DNA of 64,000 nt from an uncultured Clostridia bacterium (GCA_948472945.1 CAOKVX010000001.1:341294-405293), one strand, 5' to 3'. Counted from the first letter of the stretch, positions 1 to 9,561 are shown. Program-made: numbers and translations. Notes: generated by a model not told the origin, from the letters alone.

Positions 1-1
1 A

Positions 2-232
2 TACAGTTCGTATATGAGAAAACTTGCTGAAAGGTTTGAGTGCAGCCTATATATACTGCCGAGCAGCATACATGAGGTGATATTAATTCCGGCGTCGTGC
101 GGAGTGGACTGCGGGAAACTGCGCGAACTTGTTGAGGATGTCAATGTAAAGCATGTTGACGCGGCGGAGCGTCTGTCCGACAACGTATATATTTATTCTC
201 TTGATGAAGATTCGATACATATCGCTGAGTAG
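2..232 (+). CDS. DUF5688-like protein, 3' end only
   Basis: The frame is open from the first complete codon at base 2, through an internal Met at 14, to the stop at 230-232, so this is the C-terminal ~76 residues of a gene whose start lies left of the window. The sequence (a LPSSIHEVILIP stretch, then ERLSDNVYIY near the end) resembles the C-terminus of DUF5688 proteins, a family of unknown function common in Lachnospiraceae. The family call is from memory of its conserved tail and is moderate. No clear terminator follows; the next 180 bases are AT-rich. Confidence 0.6.
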   Translation, partial: YSSYMRKLAERFECSLYILPSSIHEVILIPASCGVDCGKLRELVEDVNVKHVDAAERLSDNVYIYSLDEDSIHIAE

Positions 233-417
233 TAATCCGGTAATCAGCAATTCTTATTTTAGTTTTGAAACCGGTTTATACTGCGCATATATAGTTTTAA
301 TATAAAATATCTGATTATTTTCTTGTAAGAGAGCTATCTGATTATCAACACGATCTTCCATGATATAAAACCGACTTATTACAGACATATAAAAAGCCTT
401 AATTGAGGATATAATAA

Positions 418-447
418 TTGACAAAGTACTGAAAAAAGGCGTATAAT
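418..447 (+). promoter_or_regulatory. sigma-A-type promoter of galE
   Basis: TTGACA at 418-423 and TATAAT at 442-447 are both consensus hexamers, separated by 18 bp. The start codon of galE lies 56 bp downstream of the -10 box, and a GGAG ribosome binding site sits at 492-495. Confidence 0.8.
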
Positions 448-503
448 TTTTATACTATAAGTCTTTTCTTTTAGTAAAATAATTTTTGATTGGAGAAAGT
501 TAT

Positions 504-1517
504 ATGTCTATACTTGTAACTGGTGGTGCGGGATATATCGGTTCGCATACGGTTATTGAGCTTATTGAGGCAGGTTATGGGGTAGTTGTGGTTGATAACC
601 TTTGCAACTCAAGCAGTGAGTCTTTGAAGCGCGTTGAGGAGATAACCGGTAAAAGCGTGACGTTTTATGAAGCTGATATCAATGACAGGGATGCATTGAA
701 GAAAATATTTGAGGATGAGGATATTGAGTCGTGTATTCATTTCGCAGGCCTAAAGGCTGTTGGTGAATCCGTGGAGAAACCGTGGGAGTATTACTATAAT
801 AATATTTCCGGTACTCTTGTACTTCTTGATATCATGAGAGAGTTTAATGTAAAAAACTTTGTATTTTCATCATCGGCGACCGTATACGGCGCACCGGCTA
901 AGATGCCTATAACTGAAAGCTGCCCGAAAGGGGAGGTAACTAATCCTTACGGTCAGACAAAATCTATGGTCGAGCAAATTCTTATCGACATTCAAAAAGC
1001 TGACAACGAATGGAATGTTATATTGCTACGTTATTTTAATCCAATTGGCGCGCACAAAAGCGGTAAGATTGGGGAGAATCCAAACGGTATACCAAACAAT
1101 CTGATGCCTTATATGACTCAGGTAGCAGTCGGAAGGCTTGAGAAACTTGGGGTTTTTGGAAACGATTATCCAACTCATGACGGAACGGGGGTACGTGATT
1201 ATATACATGTTGTTGACCTTGCGGAAGGACATGTCAGGGCTATAGAAAAGATTTCGGAAAATCCGGGACTTAAAATATATAATCTCGGAACCGGAAAAGG
1301 TTATAGCGTCCTCGACTTAGTGAAGAATTTTGAGAAAGCGTCAGGGGTTAAGATACCGTATGAGATTAAGCCGAGGCGTGCCGGAGATATAGCGGAATGT
1401 TATGCGGACCCTTCAAAGGCGGAAAAAGAGCTTGGATGGACGGCAAAGAACGACATACTTGATATGTGTGAAGATTCATGGAGATGGCAGAGCAATAATC
1501 CGAATGGCTACTGCTAG
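504..1517 (+). CDS. galE: UDP-glucose 4-epimerase
   Basis: Interconverts UDP-glucose and UDP-galactose (Leloir pathway; also supplies galactose for surface glycans). An extended short-chain dehydrogenase: the N-terminal NAD-binding GGAGYIGS is at residues ~7-14, SSSATVYG supplies the catalytic Ser/Thr region, and Tyr149-x-x-x-Lys153 is the catalytic pair, at the same numbering as E. coli GalE. Length 337 residues matches the family (~338). The ATG at 504 is chosen because GGAGAAAG lies 7-12 bases upstream; an upstream in-frame TTG at 486 would place that SD inside the gene. A strong promoter precedes it; the xylanase gene follows after 68 bp with its own SD. Confidence 0.95.
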   Translation: MSILVTGGAGYIGSHTVIELIEAGYGVVVVDNLCNSSSESLKRVEEITGKSVTFYEADINDRDALKKIFEDEDIESCIHFAGLKAVGESVEKPWEYYYNNISGTLVLLDIMREFNVKNFVFSSSATVYGAPAKMPITESCPKGEVTNPYGQTKSMVEQILIDIQKADNEWNVILLRYFNPIGAHKSGKIGENPNGIPNNLMPYMTQVAVGRLEKLGVFGNDYPTHDGTGVRDYIHVVDLAEGHVRAIEKISENPGLKIYNLGTGKGYSVLDLVKNFEKASGVKIPYEIKPRRAGDIAECYADPSKAEKELGWTAKNDILDMCEDSWRWQSNNPNGYC

Positions 1518-1585
1518 GGCCGCCGTTGTATCTGCGGATAGCACCGGGCCGTAAAAGGTCTGATAATAAACAGGAGAAGGAAAAT

Positions 1586-3583
1586 ATGCGGACAATGACT
1601 AGAAAATTATTTAGTAAAATATTATGTGCGGCAATTATATTATCGTTGGTTTCGGCTCCGGCAATACCGTCGGGAAGAGCGGAACTAAAAGCAAAAACTC
1701 CGACACTTAAGAAAAAGAATATTACCGTTAATGTTGGAAAGAAGAAAACGATTTCTATTAAGAACAAGAGTTCAAAATATAAGTTTTCATTTTTATCTAA
1801 AAATAAGAAGATTGCAAGTGTAACGGCAAAAGGTGTTGTAAAGGGAATAAAATCCGGAAAAACAACAGTTGTGGTAAAGCAGACTGAAAAGAAGACTAAG
1901 AAAAAGAAAACTCTTGGAAAAGTCAAGGTAACTGTGAAAAAAATTGATGGAAAATTAATAATTGCGCAGTCGCCGACACCAGCGCCGGTGCAGACGTCAC
2001 CGAGTCCGGTGCCGCCGAATCCTACTGCAACGCCGGAACCGACACCTTGCGTTGATATAGATTTTAAAAACGGTGATATATCAATGTTCACCACTGAGGG
2101 AGAGGGAGTGAAGATTGAACTTAGCGGCGACGGATATGACGATAACGCCTGTCTTAAGGCTACCGGCAGGGGAACAGGTAATAACTGGTTTGGATGCGGA
2201 ATGGCCCTTAATCTGTCAAATTACATACAGCCCGGAAAGCTATATAGTATTGTATGCTATGTAAAATGTGACAAGGACGCGACTATTACGGTTAGAAGCC
2301 GCAACAGTGGAAGCGGCGGATTCTCGTTTCCATCGCAGGTTGGAAACACTTTAGATGTGAAAGCCGGAATATGGACGGAATTTAATTCGGTATACGCGTC
2401 CCCTGACGTAGTCAACAAAGGTCTTAAAATATACTGGGATGCGTCGAGTACGGCCGATTTGTATATTGATTCTATCGTCATTAAGGAGACAAAGGGAATT
2501 GACAGTACATTTAAGGATACTTTTTCTGAAATATTCGGCAATATTGGGACATGCAACACATACACGCAGATGAGGGAAAACAAGCAGTTTACCACATCCC
2601 TTTACAACAGTGTAACTATGGAAAATGAGATGAAGCCTCAGTATATTCTCAATAATGCCAAGGTTTCTTATGATGTTCCTGACGGATACGTTGTTCCGGA
2701 AAGCTATAAGGATAACTTATATCTTGAGTTTAATTTCAATGATATTGACAATGTTATAAAGACTGCGTACGAATATGGGCTTCGCGTCCGTTTCCATGTG
2801 CTTGTATGGCACTCTCAGACACAGTCGTTTTTCTTCAGGCAGGGATATAATGAGGAGAGGGCATATGTCACAAGCAGCGTTATGGACGGAAGGCTTGAGT
2901 ACTACATTACTAACATTATGAAGCATATATATGAGACGGAGCATGGAAAAGACGTTGTGTACGCTTGGGATGTGGTTAATGAATATTTCCACAATTATGA
3001 CAAAGGCAATAAGTCAAAGTGGAATGAGGTTTATTATCCGTCTGAGAAATCAGAGTCGGACAGAACTAAGAAACCGGTCTATGCAAAGACGGCTTTTACG
3101 GTTGCGCACAAAGTGCTTGAACAATATGGACTTCAGGACAGCGTAAGTCTGTTTTACAATGATTACAACACATATGAGGTCGCAGATGATATTATAGAGA
3201 TGATTAATTATATAAATGAGGATGGTAAAGTATGTGACGGCGTAGGCATGCAGTCACATCTTGATGTGAAATATCCGACTCCTGACAAGATTGCCTCGAC
3301 AATTGACAAGTTTACGAAAGAGGGATATGAGATACAGATTACCGAGCTTGATGTGACTGATTATGATAATTCAGGCAAACAGGAATCATATTATGCTGAT
3401 TTGATTAAAATGTTTGTTACAAAGAAGAAAGCCGGAGCCGACATTACCGGAATTACATTCTGGGGTTTGTGTGATTCTAATTCGTGGAGATGGGATGGAA
3501 AGCCGCTGTTATTTAGTGCGCTGTTCTGTCCGAAAGAAGCGTTTTACAAGGTTATTGAAGTGGCAAAGAGTGTGTGGGAATAA
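1586..3583 (+). CDS. secreted GH10 endo-1,4-beta-xylanase with Ig-like and CBM modules
   Basis: A 665-residue secreted xylanase. Order of parts: signal peptide (residues 1 to ~32), lysine-rich BIG2-like Ig module (~35-130), Pro/Thr/Ser linker (~135-165), a carbohydrate-binding-type beta-sandwich (~165-310; CBM4/9/22-like), then a GH10 catalytic domain. The acid/base Glu466 lies in WDVVNE and the nucleophile Glu587 in ITELDV; RFHVLVWHSQ is the conserved substrate-binding strand. The ATG at 1586 follows an AGGAGAAGG SD; the open frame extends further upstream but without signal-peptide character. No sortase motif, SLH or dockerin domain is visible, so the Lys-rich module may hold it at the cell surface (inference). 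It heads a xylan-degradation group with the next two esterase genes. Confidence 0.92.
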   Translation: MRTMTRKLFSKILCAAIILSLVSAPAIPSGRAELKAKTPTLKKKNITVNVGKKKTISIKNKSSKYKFSFLSKNKKIASVTAKGVVKGIKSGKTTVVVKQTEKKTKKKKTLGKVKVTVKKIDGKLIIAQSPTPAPVQTSPSPVPPNPTATPEPTPCVDIDFKNGDISMFTTEGEGVKIELSGDGYDDNACLKATGRGTGNNWFGCGMALNLSNYIQPGKLYSIVCYVKCDKDATITVRSRNSGSGGFSFPSQVGNTLDVKAGIWTEFNSVYASPDVVNKGLKIYWDASSTADLYIDSIVIKETKGIDSTFKDTFSEIFGNIGTCNTYTQMRENKQFTTSLYNSVTMENEMKPQYILNNAKVSYDVPDGYVVPESYKDNLYLEFNFNDIDNVIKTAYEYGLRVRFHVLVWHSQTQSFFFRQGYNEERAYVTSSVMDGRLEYYITNIMKHIYETEHGKDVVYAWDVVNEYFHNYDKGNKSKWNEVYYPSEKSESDRTKKPVYAKTAFTVAHKVLEQYGLQDSVSLFYNDYNTYEVADDIIEMINYINEDGKVCDGVGMQSHLDVKYPTPDKIASTIDKFTKEGYEIQITELDVTDYDNSGKQESYYADLIKMFVTKKKAGADITGITFWGLCDSNSWRWDGKPLLFSALFCPKEAFYKVIEVAKSVWE

Positions 3584-3613
3584 AATATAAATATTAAAGG
3601 GGGACATTTTAAA

Positions 3614-5686
3614 ATGTGTAATAAAAGTGTCAAAAAAATTGTATGCTTTTTTATGGCGGCTGCAATGATGGTTGGAGCAGTGTCCGATATTAACGTAGCG
3701 ACAGCGGCAAAGAAAGCGTCTCTTAAGACTAAGAGTTTAACTCTAAATGTTGGGCAGAGCAAGAAGATTTCAATTAAGAACAAGGTATCTAAGAGAACCT
3801 ATACATTTACGAGTAATAAAAAGAAGGTTGCTAAGGCAAGCAAAAAAGGAAAGATTACGGGAGTTAAAAAGGGAAAAGCAAATATAACCGTAAAAGAGAC
3901 ATATAAAAAGAAAGGTAAGAAAGTTACAAGAAAGTTAGGAGTATGTAAGGTAGTGGTTAAAAATGGTAATATACAGAACAATAATCCGTCAATCACTCCG
4001 GCTCCTATACCTCCTGTGGTTACACCTGTGCCGACACAGCCTGTAGTTACTCCGACTCCTACTAATGTGCCTGGTGAGGTTAAACCTACCGTTGTTCCGG
4101 CTTATGAGAAGAAAGTATTCGACATGGGACAGTCGGGAAGCGAATATAATGGAACGGCATATTTTTCACTTGAGGAGTCTATGCTATACGGCGGAATTTG
4201 TGAAGTGACTGTAAAAGTAAGGCAGAATACAGGAACTGATAAAAAGTTTACCGTCGGATATGAGGGAGAATATCTTTATTTTGAGGTTAACGGGGCATAT
4301 ATTGACCAGAGTTCAAAGAGACAGGAAACCTGCAGCGGTTCTGAGGAATTTACTGCCGGCAGCGGTGTGTCCACGGAACAGACTATTAAATTCAGTGCAG
4401 TTCCTAAATATACGAATGATTTCAATATACTTATTACCTGCGAAGATAACTCACCGTTCGTTATTGAGAGCATGACTGTCAACACTAATCCATGTGAGTC
4501 CGCTGAATATTCCGAAATGGTTTCAAATTCACTTCTTGCCAACGGTAATAACGCGAGAATTAAGAGAGCCATAGAAAAGGCTAAGGCAGGTGAAGATGTG
4601 ACAATAGCATATCTTGGTGGCTCTATTACTGAGGGGTTTGCCGCATCTGAGACAAAGAATTCCGATTGCTACGCTGAGACTTCATACAGACAGTTTAAGC
4701 AGACATTCGGAAAGGACGGCGGGGACAACGTCCACTTTATTAATGCGGGCATGAGCGGGACATCGTCTGCGCTTGGAATAATACGTTACCAGCGGGATGT
4801 GATTGACCATGTCGAATATGGAGAGGTGCCGGATATTCTATTTATTGATTTTGCAGTAAATGACGGCAATGACGCTGAAACTTATGAGGCGATAATAAGA
4901 ACTGCGCTCTCACAGGGAACAGCAGTAGTTCTTATGTTTGTACTCTATACAGGAGGCTGCAACCACGAGAAAGATTATTCGCAAATTGGAGAAATTTATG
5001 ACCTCTATATGGTAAGTCCGGGACAGGGTCAGAGGACGGCATGTACCGATAAGAAAGCTTTTGACGACTGGTTCTACTGGATGGAAAACGGCGGATACGG
5101 ACATCCTGATGTGGGCGGACACAGATATATGGCCGACTGTATTATGAATATGTTTAATACAATTGAAGCAGAGGGTGATGAGATTGATAACATAAGCGAT
5201 GTTCTCTCAATAACTCCGTCTAACAGCAGAAGCAATTATTTCATGGGTATGAAGACGCTTGAGTCAAATACTGATATTACTAAGACGGATGCGGTGAGCG
5301 AGCTTAATCCGGGTGGATTTAGCGGAACAGACAAAGGACAGCCTAAGCTTCAGTATATTAAGGATGGGGTTGAAGGAATGGTTTGGTTCCCTAACGAGTG
5401 GGCTCACACAGCTTCATCCGGCAGTGACAGCTTCACAATGAAAATAAACTGCAGCACTCTTCTTATGGCATATAAACAGGCAGGAAGCGGATTTGGTAAG
5501 GCCGAGGTTTATGTAGACGGAAAGCTTACAAAGACACTCAGCAATGTATCGGGAGGCTGGAACAACGCCGTTATAGATAAAGTTATTGTGTCTGACTCCG
5601 CGTCAGAACATGATATTGAGATTAAAATGGCATCGGGTGACGAGAGCAAGCCTTTTACAATCTATGCTATAGGTTACAGTAAATAA
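3614..5686 (+). CDS. secreted SGNH-family esterase with Ig-like module, copy 1
   Basis: A 690-residue secreted protein, 30 bp after the xylanase gene. Parts: signal peptide (~1-30), Lys-rich BIG2-like module (~33-118), Pro/Thr linker (~125-165), a ~130-residue beta-rich region, an SGNH hydrolase domain (~315-530), and a C-terminal beta-sandwich (~540-690). The nucleophile is Ser337 in GGSITEG; a VND block supplies the oxyanion Asn; His497 is in GHPDVGGH. The Asp normally three residues before the His is Gly here, while the paralogue next door keeps it. By context it probably removes acetyl groups from xylan or another plant polysaccharide (inference); the family resembles carbohydrate esterases but I cannot assign a CE number. 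The SD AAAGGGGGA lies upstream of ATG 3614. Confidence 0.82.
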   Translation: MCNKSVKKIVCFFMAAAMMVGAVSDINVATAAKKASLKTKSLTLNVGQSKKISIKNKVSKRTYTFTSNKKKVAKASKKGKITGVKKGKANITVKETYKKKGKKVTRKLGVCKVVVKNGNIQNNNPSITPAPIPPVVTPVPTQPVVTPTPTNVPGEVKPTVVPAYEKKVFDMGQSGSEYNGTAYFSLEESMLYGGICEVTVKVRQNTGTDKKFTVGYEGEYLYFEVNGAYIDQSSKRQETCSGSEEFTAGSGVSTEQTIKFSAVPKYTNDFNILITCEDNSPFVIESMTVNTNPCESAEYSEMVSNSLLANGNNARIKRAIEKAKAGEDVTIAYLGGSITEGFAASETKNSDCYAETSYRQFKQTFGKDGGDNVHFINAGMSGTSSALGIIRYQRDVIDHVEYGEVPDILFIDFAVNDGNDAETYEAIIRTALSQGTAVVLMFVLYTGGCNHEKDYSQIGEIYDLYMVSPGQGQRTACTDKKAFDDWFYWMENGGYGHPDVGGHRYMADCIMNMFNTIEAEGDEIDNISDVLSITPSNSRSNYFMGMKTLESNTDITKTDAVSELNPGGFSGTDKGQPKLQYIKDGVEGMVWFPNEWAHTASSGSDSFTMKINCSTLLMAYKQAGSGFGKAEVYVDGKLTKTLSNVSGGWNNAVIDKVIVSDSASEHDIEIKMASGDESKPFTIYAIGYSK

Positions 5687-5802
5687 CTCAAGCTTAACCA
5701 AATATTTTAAAGACTTATACGCAATAAATTTTATTGATAAACACACACTTTTGTATAAAAATAATAAGTTTGAGGATTAAATTATAATCAGGGGAAAATA
5801 TA

Positions 5803-7875
5803 ATGAGAGTGAAGATAGGGAAAATTATAAGCCTTGTGCTTGCGTCTTCAATCATAATCGGTCTCGGCGCTGCGTATGACAGCGCCGAAGCCGCTAAGAA
5901 AGCGACGCTGAAGACTAAGCCAATGAGGCTGACAGTGGGAGAGTCTAAGAAAATATTAATAAAAAATAAGAATAAAAAAGCAAAATATACTTTTACAAGC
6001 ACTTCTAAAAAGGTTGCAAAGGTAAACAAAAAAGGAAAAGTTACCGCAGTAAAAAAAGGGCAGGCAAAAATAACCGTTAAGGAAGTTATAATAAAAGTCG
6101 GGAAAAAACAGACAAGGAAAGTTGGAGGTTTAAAGGTTAGAGTGTTAGCGAATAATGATAAAATTTCAACACAGGCTCCGCCGCAGAATCAAATTCAGAC
6201 TCAGGCTCCGTTACAGACGCCCGCAGCACAGACTCCGGCACCGGACGTTCCGATTGTAACGCAGGGACCGACAATGGAGCCGGCTTACGGAGTGTATTCA
6301 TTTGACAGCTTTAAGTTTGACGGTACATACAGTATTAATATGGATAATCTGATAAAATACGGAGCTGCATGTGAAGTTAGCGTTAAGTTAAGACAGGACA
6401 GCGGAAGTGATAAGGAGGTGTCGGTAGGCTATTTGGGCAATAAGTACGGCAAAGGTAATAAGGCTGAGCCGTTTGAAGGCGGCACCGACAAATTTATGCT
6501 TTCATCCGGGCAGGAGATTGAACATACATTCAAATTAAATGTAGATAAATATATGGGAGAATGTGAAATTGTATTTGAATCAGAGTCTGGAACTGATATT
6601 GAAGTTTCATCGGCTAAGATTTCAACGCAGCCGTTTGATGGGGCTGATTACGGCAAGATGCTCAATGATTCATTTATAAGTGCAGGAAACAGTGAGCGAA
6701 TGCAGAAAGTTATTAACAAATCGCGCTCCGGGGCAGATGTGACGCTTGCATATCTGGGCGGTTCAATCACAGAGGGATGTGCGGCTACGGATGTGCTTGT
6801 TAATTCAGACTGTTATGCGGAGACTTCATACAATGCGTTTAAGATGAAATACGGTTACGGTGACGGGAGCAATGTTCACTTTATAAATGCCGGTATGAGC
6901 GGCACACCGTCCTCGCTGGGAGTAATAAGGTATCAGAATGATATTCTCAATGAGATGGAATATATGGGCTATGGAAAATACCCTGATATTTTATTTGTTG
7001 AGTTTGTAGTAAACGATAGCGGTGAATGTACAAACGGCGAGGCAATGGAAAGTATAATCAGACAGGCGTTCGAGCAGGGAACGGCAGTTTTCCTTGTGTT
7101 TGCCCACACGGTTAATTTTGACACAGGTAAGCAGGATTATTATATTCCTCTTGGAGAGTTATATGACCTGCCTATGGTAAGTGTGAAAAACAGTATAAGC
7201 GACTACATAGACAGCGCAGATACTAAGGGATGTGATGTTTCAAAATGGTTTTTCTGGCATGATACGCTTCATCCTGACGTTCCCGGACACAGACTGATGG
7301 CGGATATGATTATGAATGCAATCGACAAAGCGGCTGAGAGTGAAACGATACCTGACTCTGTAACTGATATAAATATTATTCAGCCTAAGTATGGAAGTGC
7401 ATTTACCGGAATGAGGCTTCTTGACTCTAATGTAGACCCTGACAAGGTTGATGCGATTGTATCGCTTGACGTCGGAAGCTTTGGCGACGTAGATACAAAC
7501 CAAAACAGATTTCAGTACAAAAAGGGAGGAAAGGATGGAGTTCAGTGGTTTCCTAACTGTTGGATGCACCAGACAGGGACTGACAGCCTAAAGGCAACTG
7601 TTGAGTGCAGTAATATGATGATAGCATATAAGCTTGCCAACGACTCTAACTATGGAAAGGCAGAGCTATATGTAGACGGTGTACTCAAAGAGACAATGAA
7701 CGGTTACAAAAATGACGGCTGGAACAATGCGACGGTTAGTATTGTATTTAAGGACGATGAAATAGCGACGCATGATTTTGAGATTAGGATGGCCGACGGC
7801 AACGAGAATAAGAAATTTACAATCTATGCAATAGGCTATACAAATGCAGATGATTATAAAGAGTCGCTCAAATAG
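5803..7875 (+). CDS. secreted SGNH-family esterase with Ig-like module, copy 2
   Basis: Paralogue of the preceding gene, the same length (690 residues) and the same module order: signal peptide, Lys-rich BIG2-like module, Pro/Gln-rich linker (~125-160), beta-rich region, SGNH domain, C-terminal beta-sandwich. The catalytic set looks complete: Ser321 in GGSITEG, Asn in FVVND, and Asp487-Thr-Leu-His490-Pro, the classical D-x-x-H pair. Clear similarity through the catalytic and C-terminal parts but divergent linkers suggest an old tandem duplication. A 116-bp spacer separates it from copy 1; an AGGGG SD precedes the ATG. The predicted role is deacetylation of plant cell-wall polysaccharide alongside the xylanase. 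Confidence 0.84.
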   Translation: MRVKIGKIISLVLASSIIIGLGAAYDSAEAAKKATLKTKPMRLTVGESKKILIKNKNKKAKYTFTSTSKKVAKVNKKGKVTAVKKGQAKITVKEVIIKVGKKQTRKVGGLKVRVLANNDKISTQAPPQNQIQTQAPLQTPAAQTPAPDVPIVTQGPTMEPAYGVYSFDSFKFDGTYSINMDNLIKYGAACEVSVKLRQDSGSDKEVSVGYLGNKYGKGNKAEPFEGGTDKFMLSSGQEIEHTFKLNVDKYMGECEIVFESESGTDIEVSSAKISTQPFDGADYGKMLNDSFISAGNSERMQKVINKSRSGADVTLAYLGGSITEGCAATDVLVNSDCYAETSYNAFKMKYGYGDGSNVHFINAGMSGTPSSLGVIRYQNDILNEMEYMGYGKYPDILFVEFVVNDSGECTNGEAMESIIRQAFEQGTAVFLVFAHTVNFDTGKQDYYIPLGELYDLPMVSVKNSISDYIDSADTKGCDVSKWFFWHDTLHPDVPGHRLMADMIMNAIDKAAESETIPDSVTDINIIQPKYGSAFTGMRLLDSNVDPDKVDAIVSLDVGSFGDVDTNQNRFQYKKGGKDGVQWFPNCWMHQTGTDSLKATVECSNMMIAYKLANDSNYGKAELYVDGVLKETMNGYKNDGWNNATVSIVFKDDEIATHDFEIRMADGNENKKFTIYAIGYTNADDYKESLK

Positions 7876-7908
7876 AGTTTATAATGGCGTAAGGCCGGAT
7901 GATTTATA

Positions 7909-8012
7909 AAAGGGCTGTCGCAAAACAGTGGATTACTGCAATATGTGGTGAATATATTCTGCAACATTCAATAGCATATTGTGGAATTACTGTATTTTGC
8001 GGCAGCTCCTTT
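7909..8012. repeat. ~104-bp inverted-repeat element (MITE-like or large hairpin)
   Basis: The left arm at 7909-7929 (AAGGGCTGTCGCAAAACAGT) and the right arm at about 7989-8012 are near-perfect reverse complements. Inner parts also pair (ATTACTGCAATATG against CATATTGTGGAATTAC). The end sequence GGGCTGTCGCAAAA resembles terminal repeats of some clostridial insertion sequences. The element fills the space between the second esterase and udp, and its right end runs up to the udp SD. Confidence 0.6.
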
Positions 8013-8032
8013 ATTATAAGGAGGAAGTTATT

Positions 8033-8818
8033 ATGGCAGATTATTCTCAGGTAGAGGGAATGCAGTATCATATTCAGTGCAGTAAGGGGGATGTTGGTAA
8101 ATATGTAATTTTGACTGGCGACCCCAAAAGGTGCGAGAGCATTGCGGCATATTTTGACAACGCGAAGCTTGTTGCAGACAGCAGGGAGTATGTAACATAT
8201 ACGGGAGAGCTTGACGGAACTTTGATAAGCGTGACATCGACGGGAATAGGAGGCCCCTCGGCGTCAATAGCGATTGAGGAGCTTGTCAAGTGCGGATCCG
8301 ATACATTTATCAGAGTAGGCACATGCGGCGGAATGGATTTGAAAGTGAAAGGCGGTGACATAATAATTGCAAGCGGCGCTATAAGGATGGAAGGGACAAC
8401 TAAGGAGTATGCGCCGATTGAATTTCCGGCGGTTGCGGACTACGGCATTGTGAATTCGCTGGGAGCTGCCGCAAAAAAACTTGGGTATAATTTTCATGTA
8501 GGCGTATGTCAGAGCAAGGACTCTTTCTATGGACAACATAATCCGGAAATAATGCCGGTATCATATGAGCTGCAGAGTAAATGGGATGCCTGGTGCCGCA
8601 TGGGATGTCTGGCATCGGAGATGGAGACGGCGGCGTTATTTATCGTGGGCAGTTTTAAAAGAGTAAGGGTAGGATCCGTGCTTCTTGCGCTTGCGAATCA
8701 GGAGAGGGAGAAAGCAGGACTTGACAATTTACAGTTTCATGATACATCAAGGGTGATTGAGACTGCGGTTGAGGCGATGAGAATTATAATTGAAGAAGAG
8801 AAAAATGGAAAGATGTAA
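8033..8818 (+). CDS. udp: uridine phosphorylase (PNP/UDP family)
   Basis: Cleaves uridine with phosphate to uracil and ribose 1-phosphate in the cytoplasm. Family motifs are present in order: phosphate-binding GDPKR near residue 25, GTCGG near 88, and SEMETAAL near 198, which contacts the ribose. The length of 261 residues is usual. The ATG at 8033 follows AAGGAGG; the frame is open further upstream but without an SD. It sits 64 bp ahead of cdd, so the two probably form a pyrimidine-salvage operon. Uridine rather than purine specificity is inferred from overall resemblance and the neighbour. Confidence 0.85.
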   Translation: MADYSQVEGMQYHIQCSKGDVGKYVILTGDPKRCESIAAYFDNAKLVADSREYVTYTGELDGTLISVTSTGIGGPSASIAIEELVKCGSDTFIRVGTCGGMDLKVKGGDIIIASGAIRMEGTTKEYAPIEFPAVADYGIVNSLGAAAKKLGYNFHVGVCQSKDSFYGQHNPEIMPVSYELQSKWDAWCRMGCLASEMETAALFIVGSFKRVRVGSVLLALANQEREKAGLDNLQFHDTSRVIETAVEAMRIIIEEEKNGKM

Positions 8819-8882
8819 AAAGTTAAGTGAAAATAGAAGAAAGGATAGTGCAGGCATTAGTGCCTGAAAATTGGTGTAAATT

Positions 8883-9299
8883 ATGGATATTAGCGATGAT
8901 ATTGTAAGGGAACTGATTGAAAAGGCTGTAGATGCAAGGAAAAAGGCATATGCTCCTTATTCAAAATTTCTTGTAGGCTCGGCGGCGCTTGGAAGCGACG
9001 GAAATATATATACAGGGTGTAATATTGAAAATGTATCGTACTCCGCGACGAACTGCGCCGAGCGCACTGCAATATTTAACGGGATCAGCGACGGCTGTCT
9101 GTCGTTTGAGGCTGTAGCTATAGTAGGGGCAAGAAAAGAAGAGAAGCCCGGTTTTTGTTATCCGTGTGGAGTATGCAGGCAGGTTTTGTCTGAATTCTCC
9201 GATGCGGAGAAACTGAAGATTATTATTGCGAAAAATAAGTCCGAATATAAGATTACAACACTGGGTGAGCTTATGCCGTTTGCATTCGTCGAATATTGA
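8883..9299 (+). CDS. cdd: cytidine deaminase
   Basis: Deaminates cytidine/deoxycytidine to uridine/deoxyuridine, feeding the phosphorylase encoded just upstream. A 138-residue homotetrameric type: zinc ligands Cys58, Cys95 and Cys98 in NCAERTA and PCGVCRQ, with catalytic Glu60. The ATG at 8883 is the first start after an in-frame stop (8877-8879). The best SD (AGAAAGGA, 8837-8844) is far upstream, and a small hairpin (CAGGCA at 8851-8856, TGCCTG at 8861-8866) lies between it and the start codon, which could bring the two together. Confidence 0.93.
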   Translation: MDISDDIVRELIEKAVDARKKAYAPYSKFLVGSAALGSDGNIYTGCNIENVSYSATNCAERTAIFNGISDGCLSFEAVAIVGARKEEKPGFCYPCGVCRQVLSEFSDAEKLKIIIAKNKSEYKITTLGELMPFAFVEY

Positions 9300-9323
9300 T
9301 TGTTGATAATTATGCTTAGCTCT

Positions 9324-9387
9324 TAGCTCAACGGCGCCAATTTGAACCCGCCGAGGACGGCGGATTCAAATTGGCGCCGGTGAGCTA
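9324..9387. repeat. 64-base near-perfect palindrome
   Basis: TAGCTCA (9324-9330) pairs with TGAGCTA (9381-9387), GGCGCCAATTTGAA with TTCAAATTGGCGCC, and CCGCC (9348-9352) with GGCGG (9359-9363) around a six-base loop. It has one or two mismatches and lies 25 bases after the cdd stop. There is no T-run on either side, so it is not a classical terminator; it may be a REP-like element or an mRNA-stabilising hairpin. Confidence 0.75.
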
Positions 9388-9451
9388 CGGTATTGGTACG
9401 GTATAATCATATTGCTTACATCGGGCATCGGGTACTTATATATAAAAATAG

Positions 9452-9480
9452 TTGCTTTATGATATGCTATGGTATATAAT
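9452..9480 (+). promoter_or_regulatory. promoter upstream of the 9562 gene and possibly pyrH
   Basis: TTGCTT at 9452-9457 and a consensus TATAAT at 9475-9480 are spaced by 17 bp. The first start codon downstream is at 9562, after an AGGAGG site. Confidence 0.65.
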
Positions 9481-9561
9481 TAGTAATGTTGCAATCAGTA
9501 CATCGGCGCTGTTTTACCGTATTTATATAAAAATGACAGGTAACTTTATAGGAGGACTGCG

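Noticed and set aside
1366..2094. Minus-strand open frame of 242 codons opposite galE/xylanase
   Set aside because: It is antisense to the Lys-rich module and conserved coding sequence, is Phe/Val-rich as expected of reversed Lys codons, and has no SD or homology.
5783..5788. TATAAT as a promoter for esterase copy 2
   Set aside because: Only 14 bp before the start codon and without a -35 partner at proper distance; overlaps the SD region.
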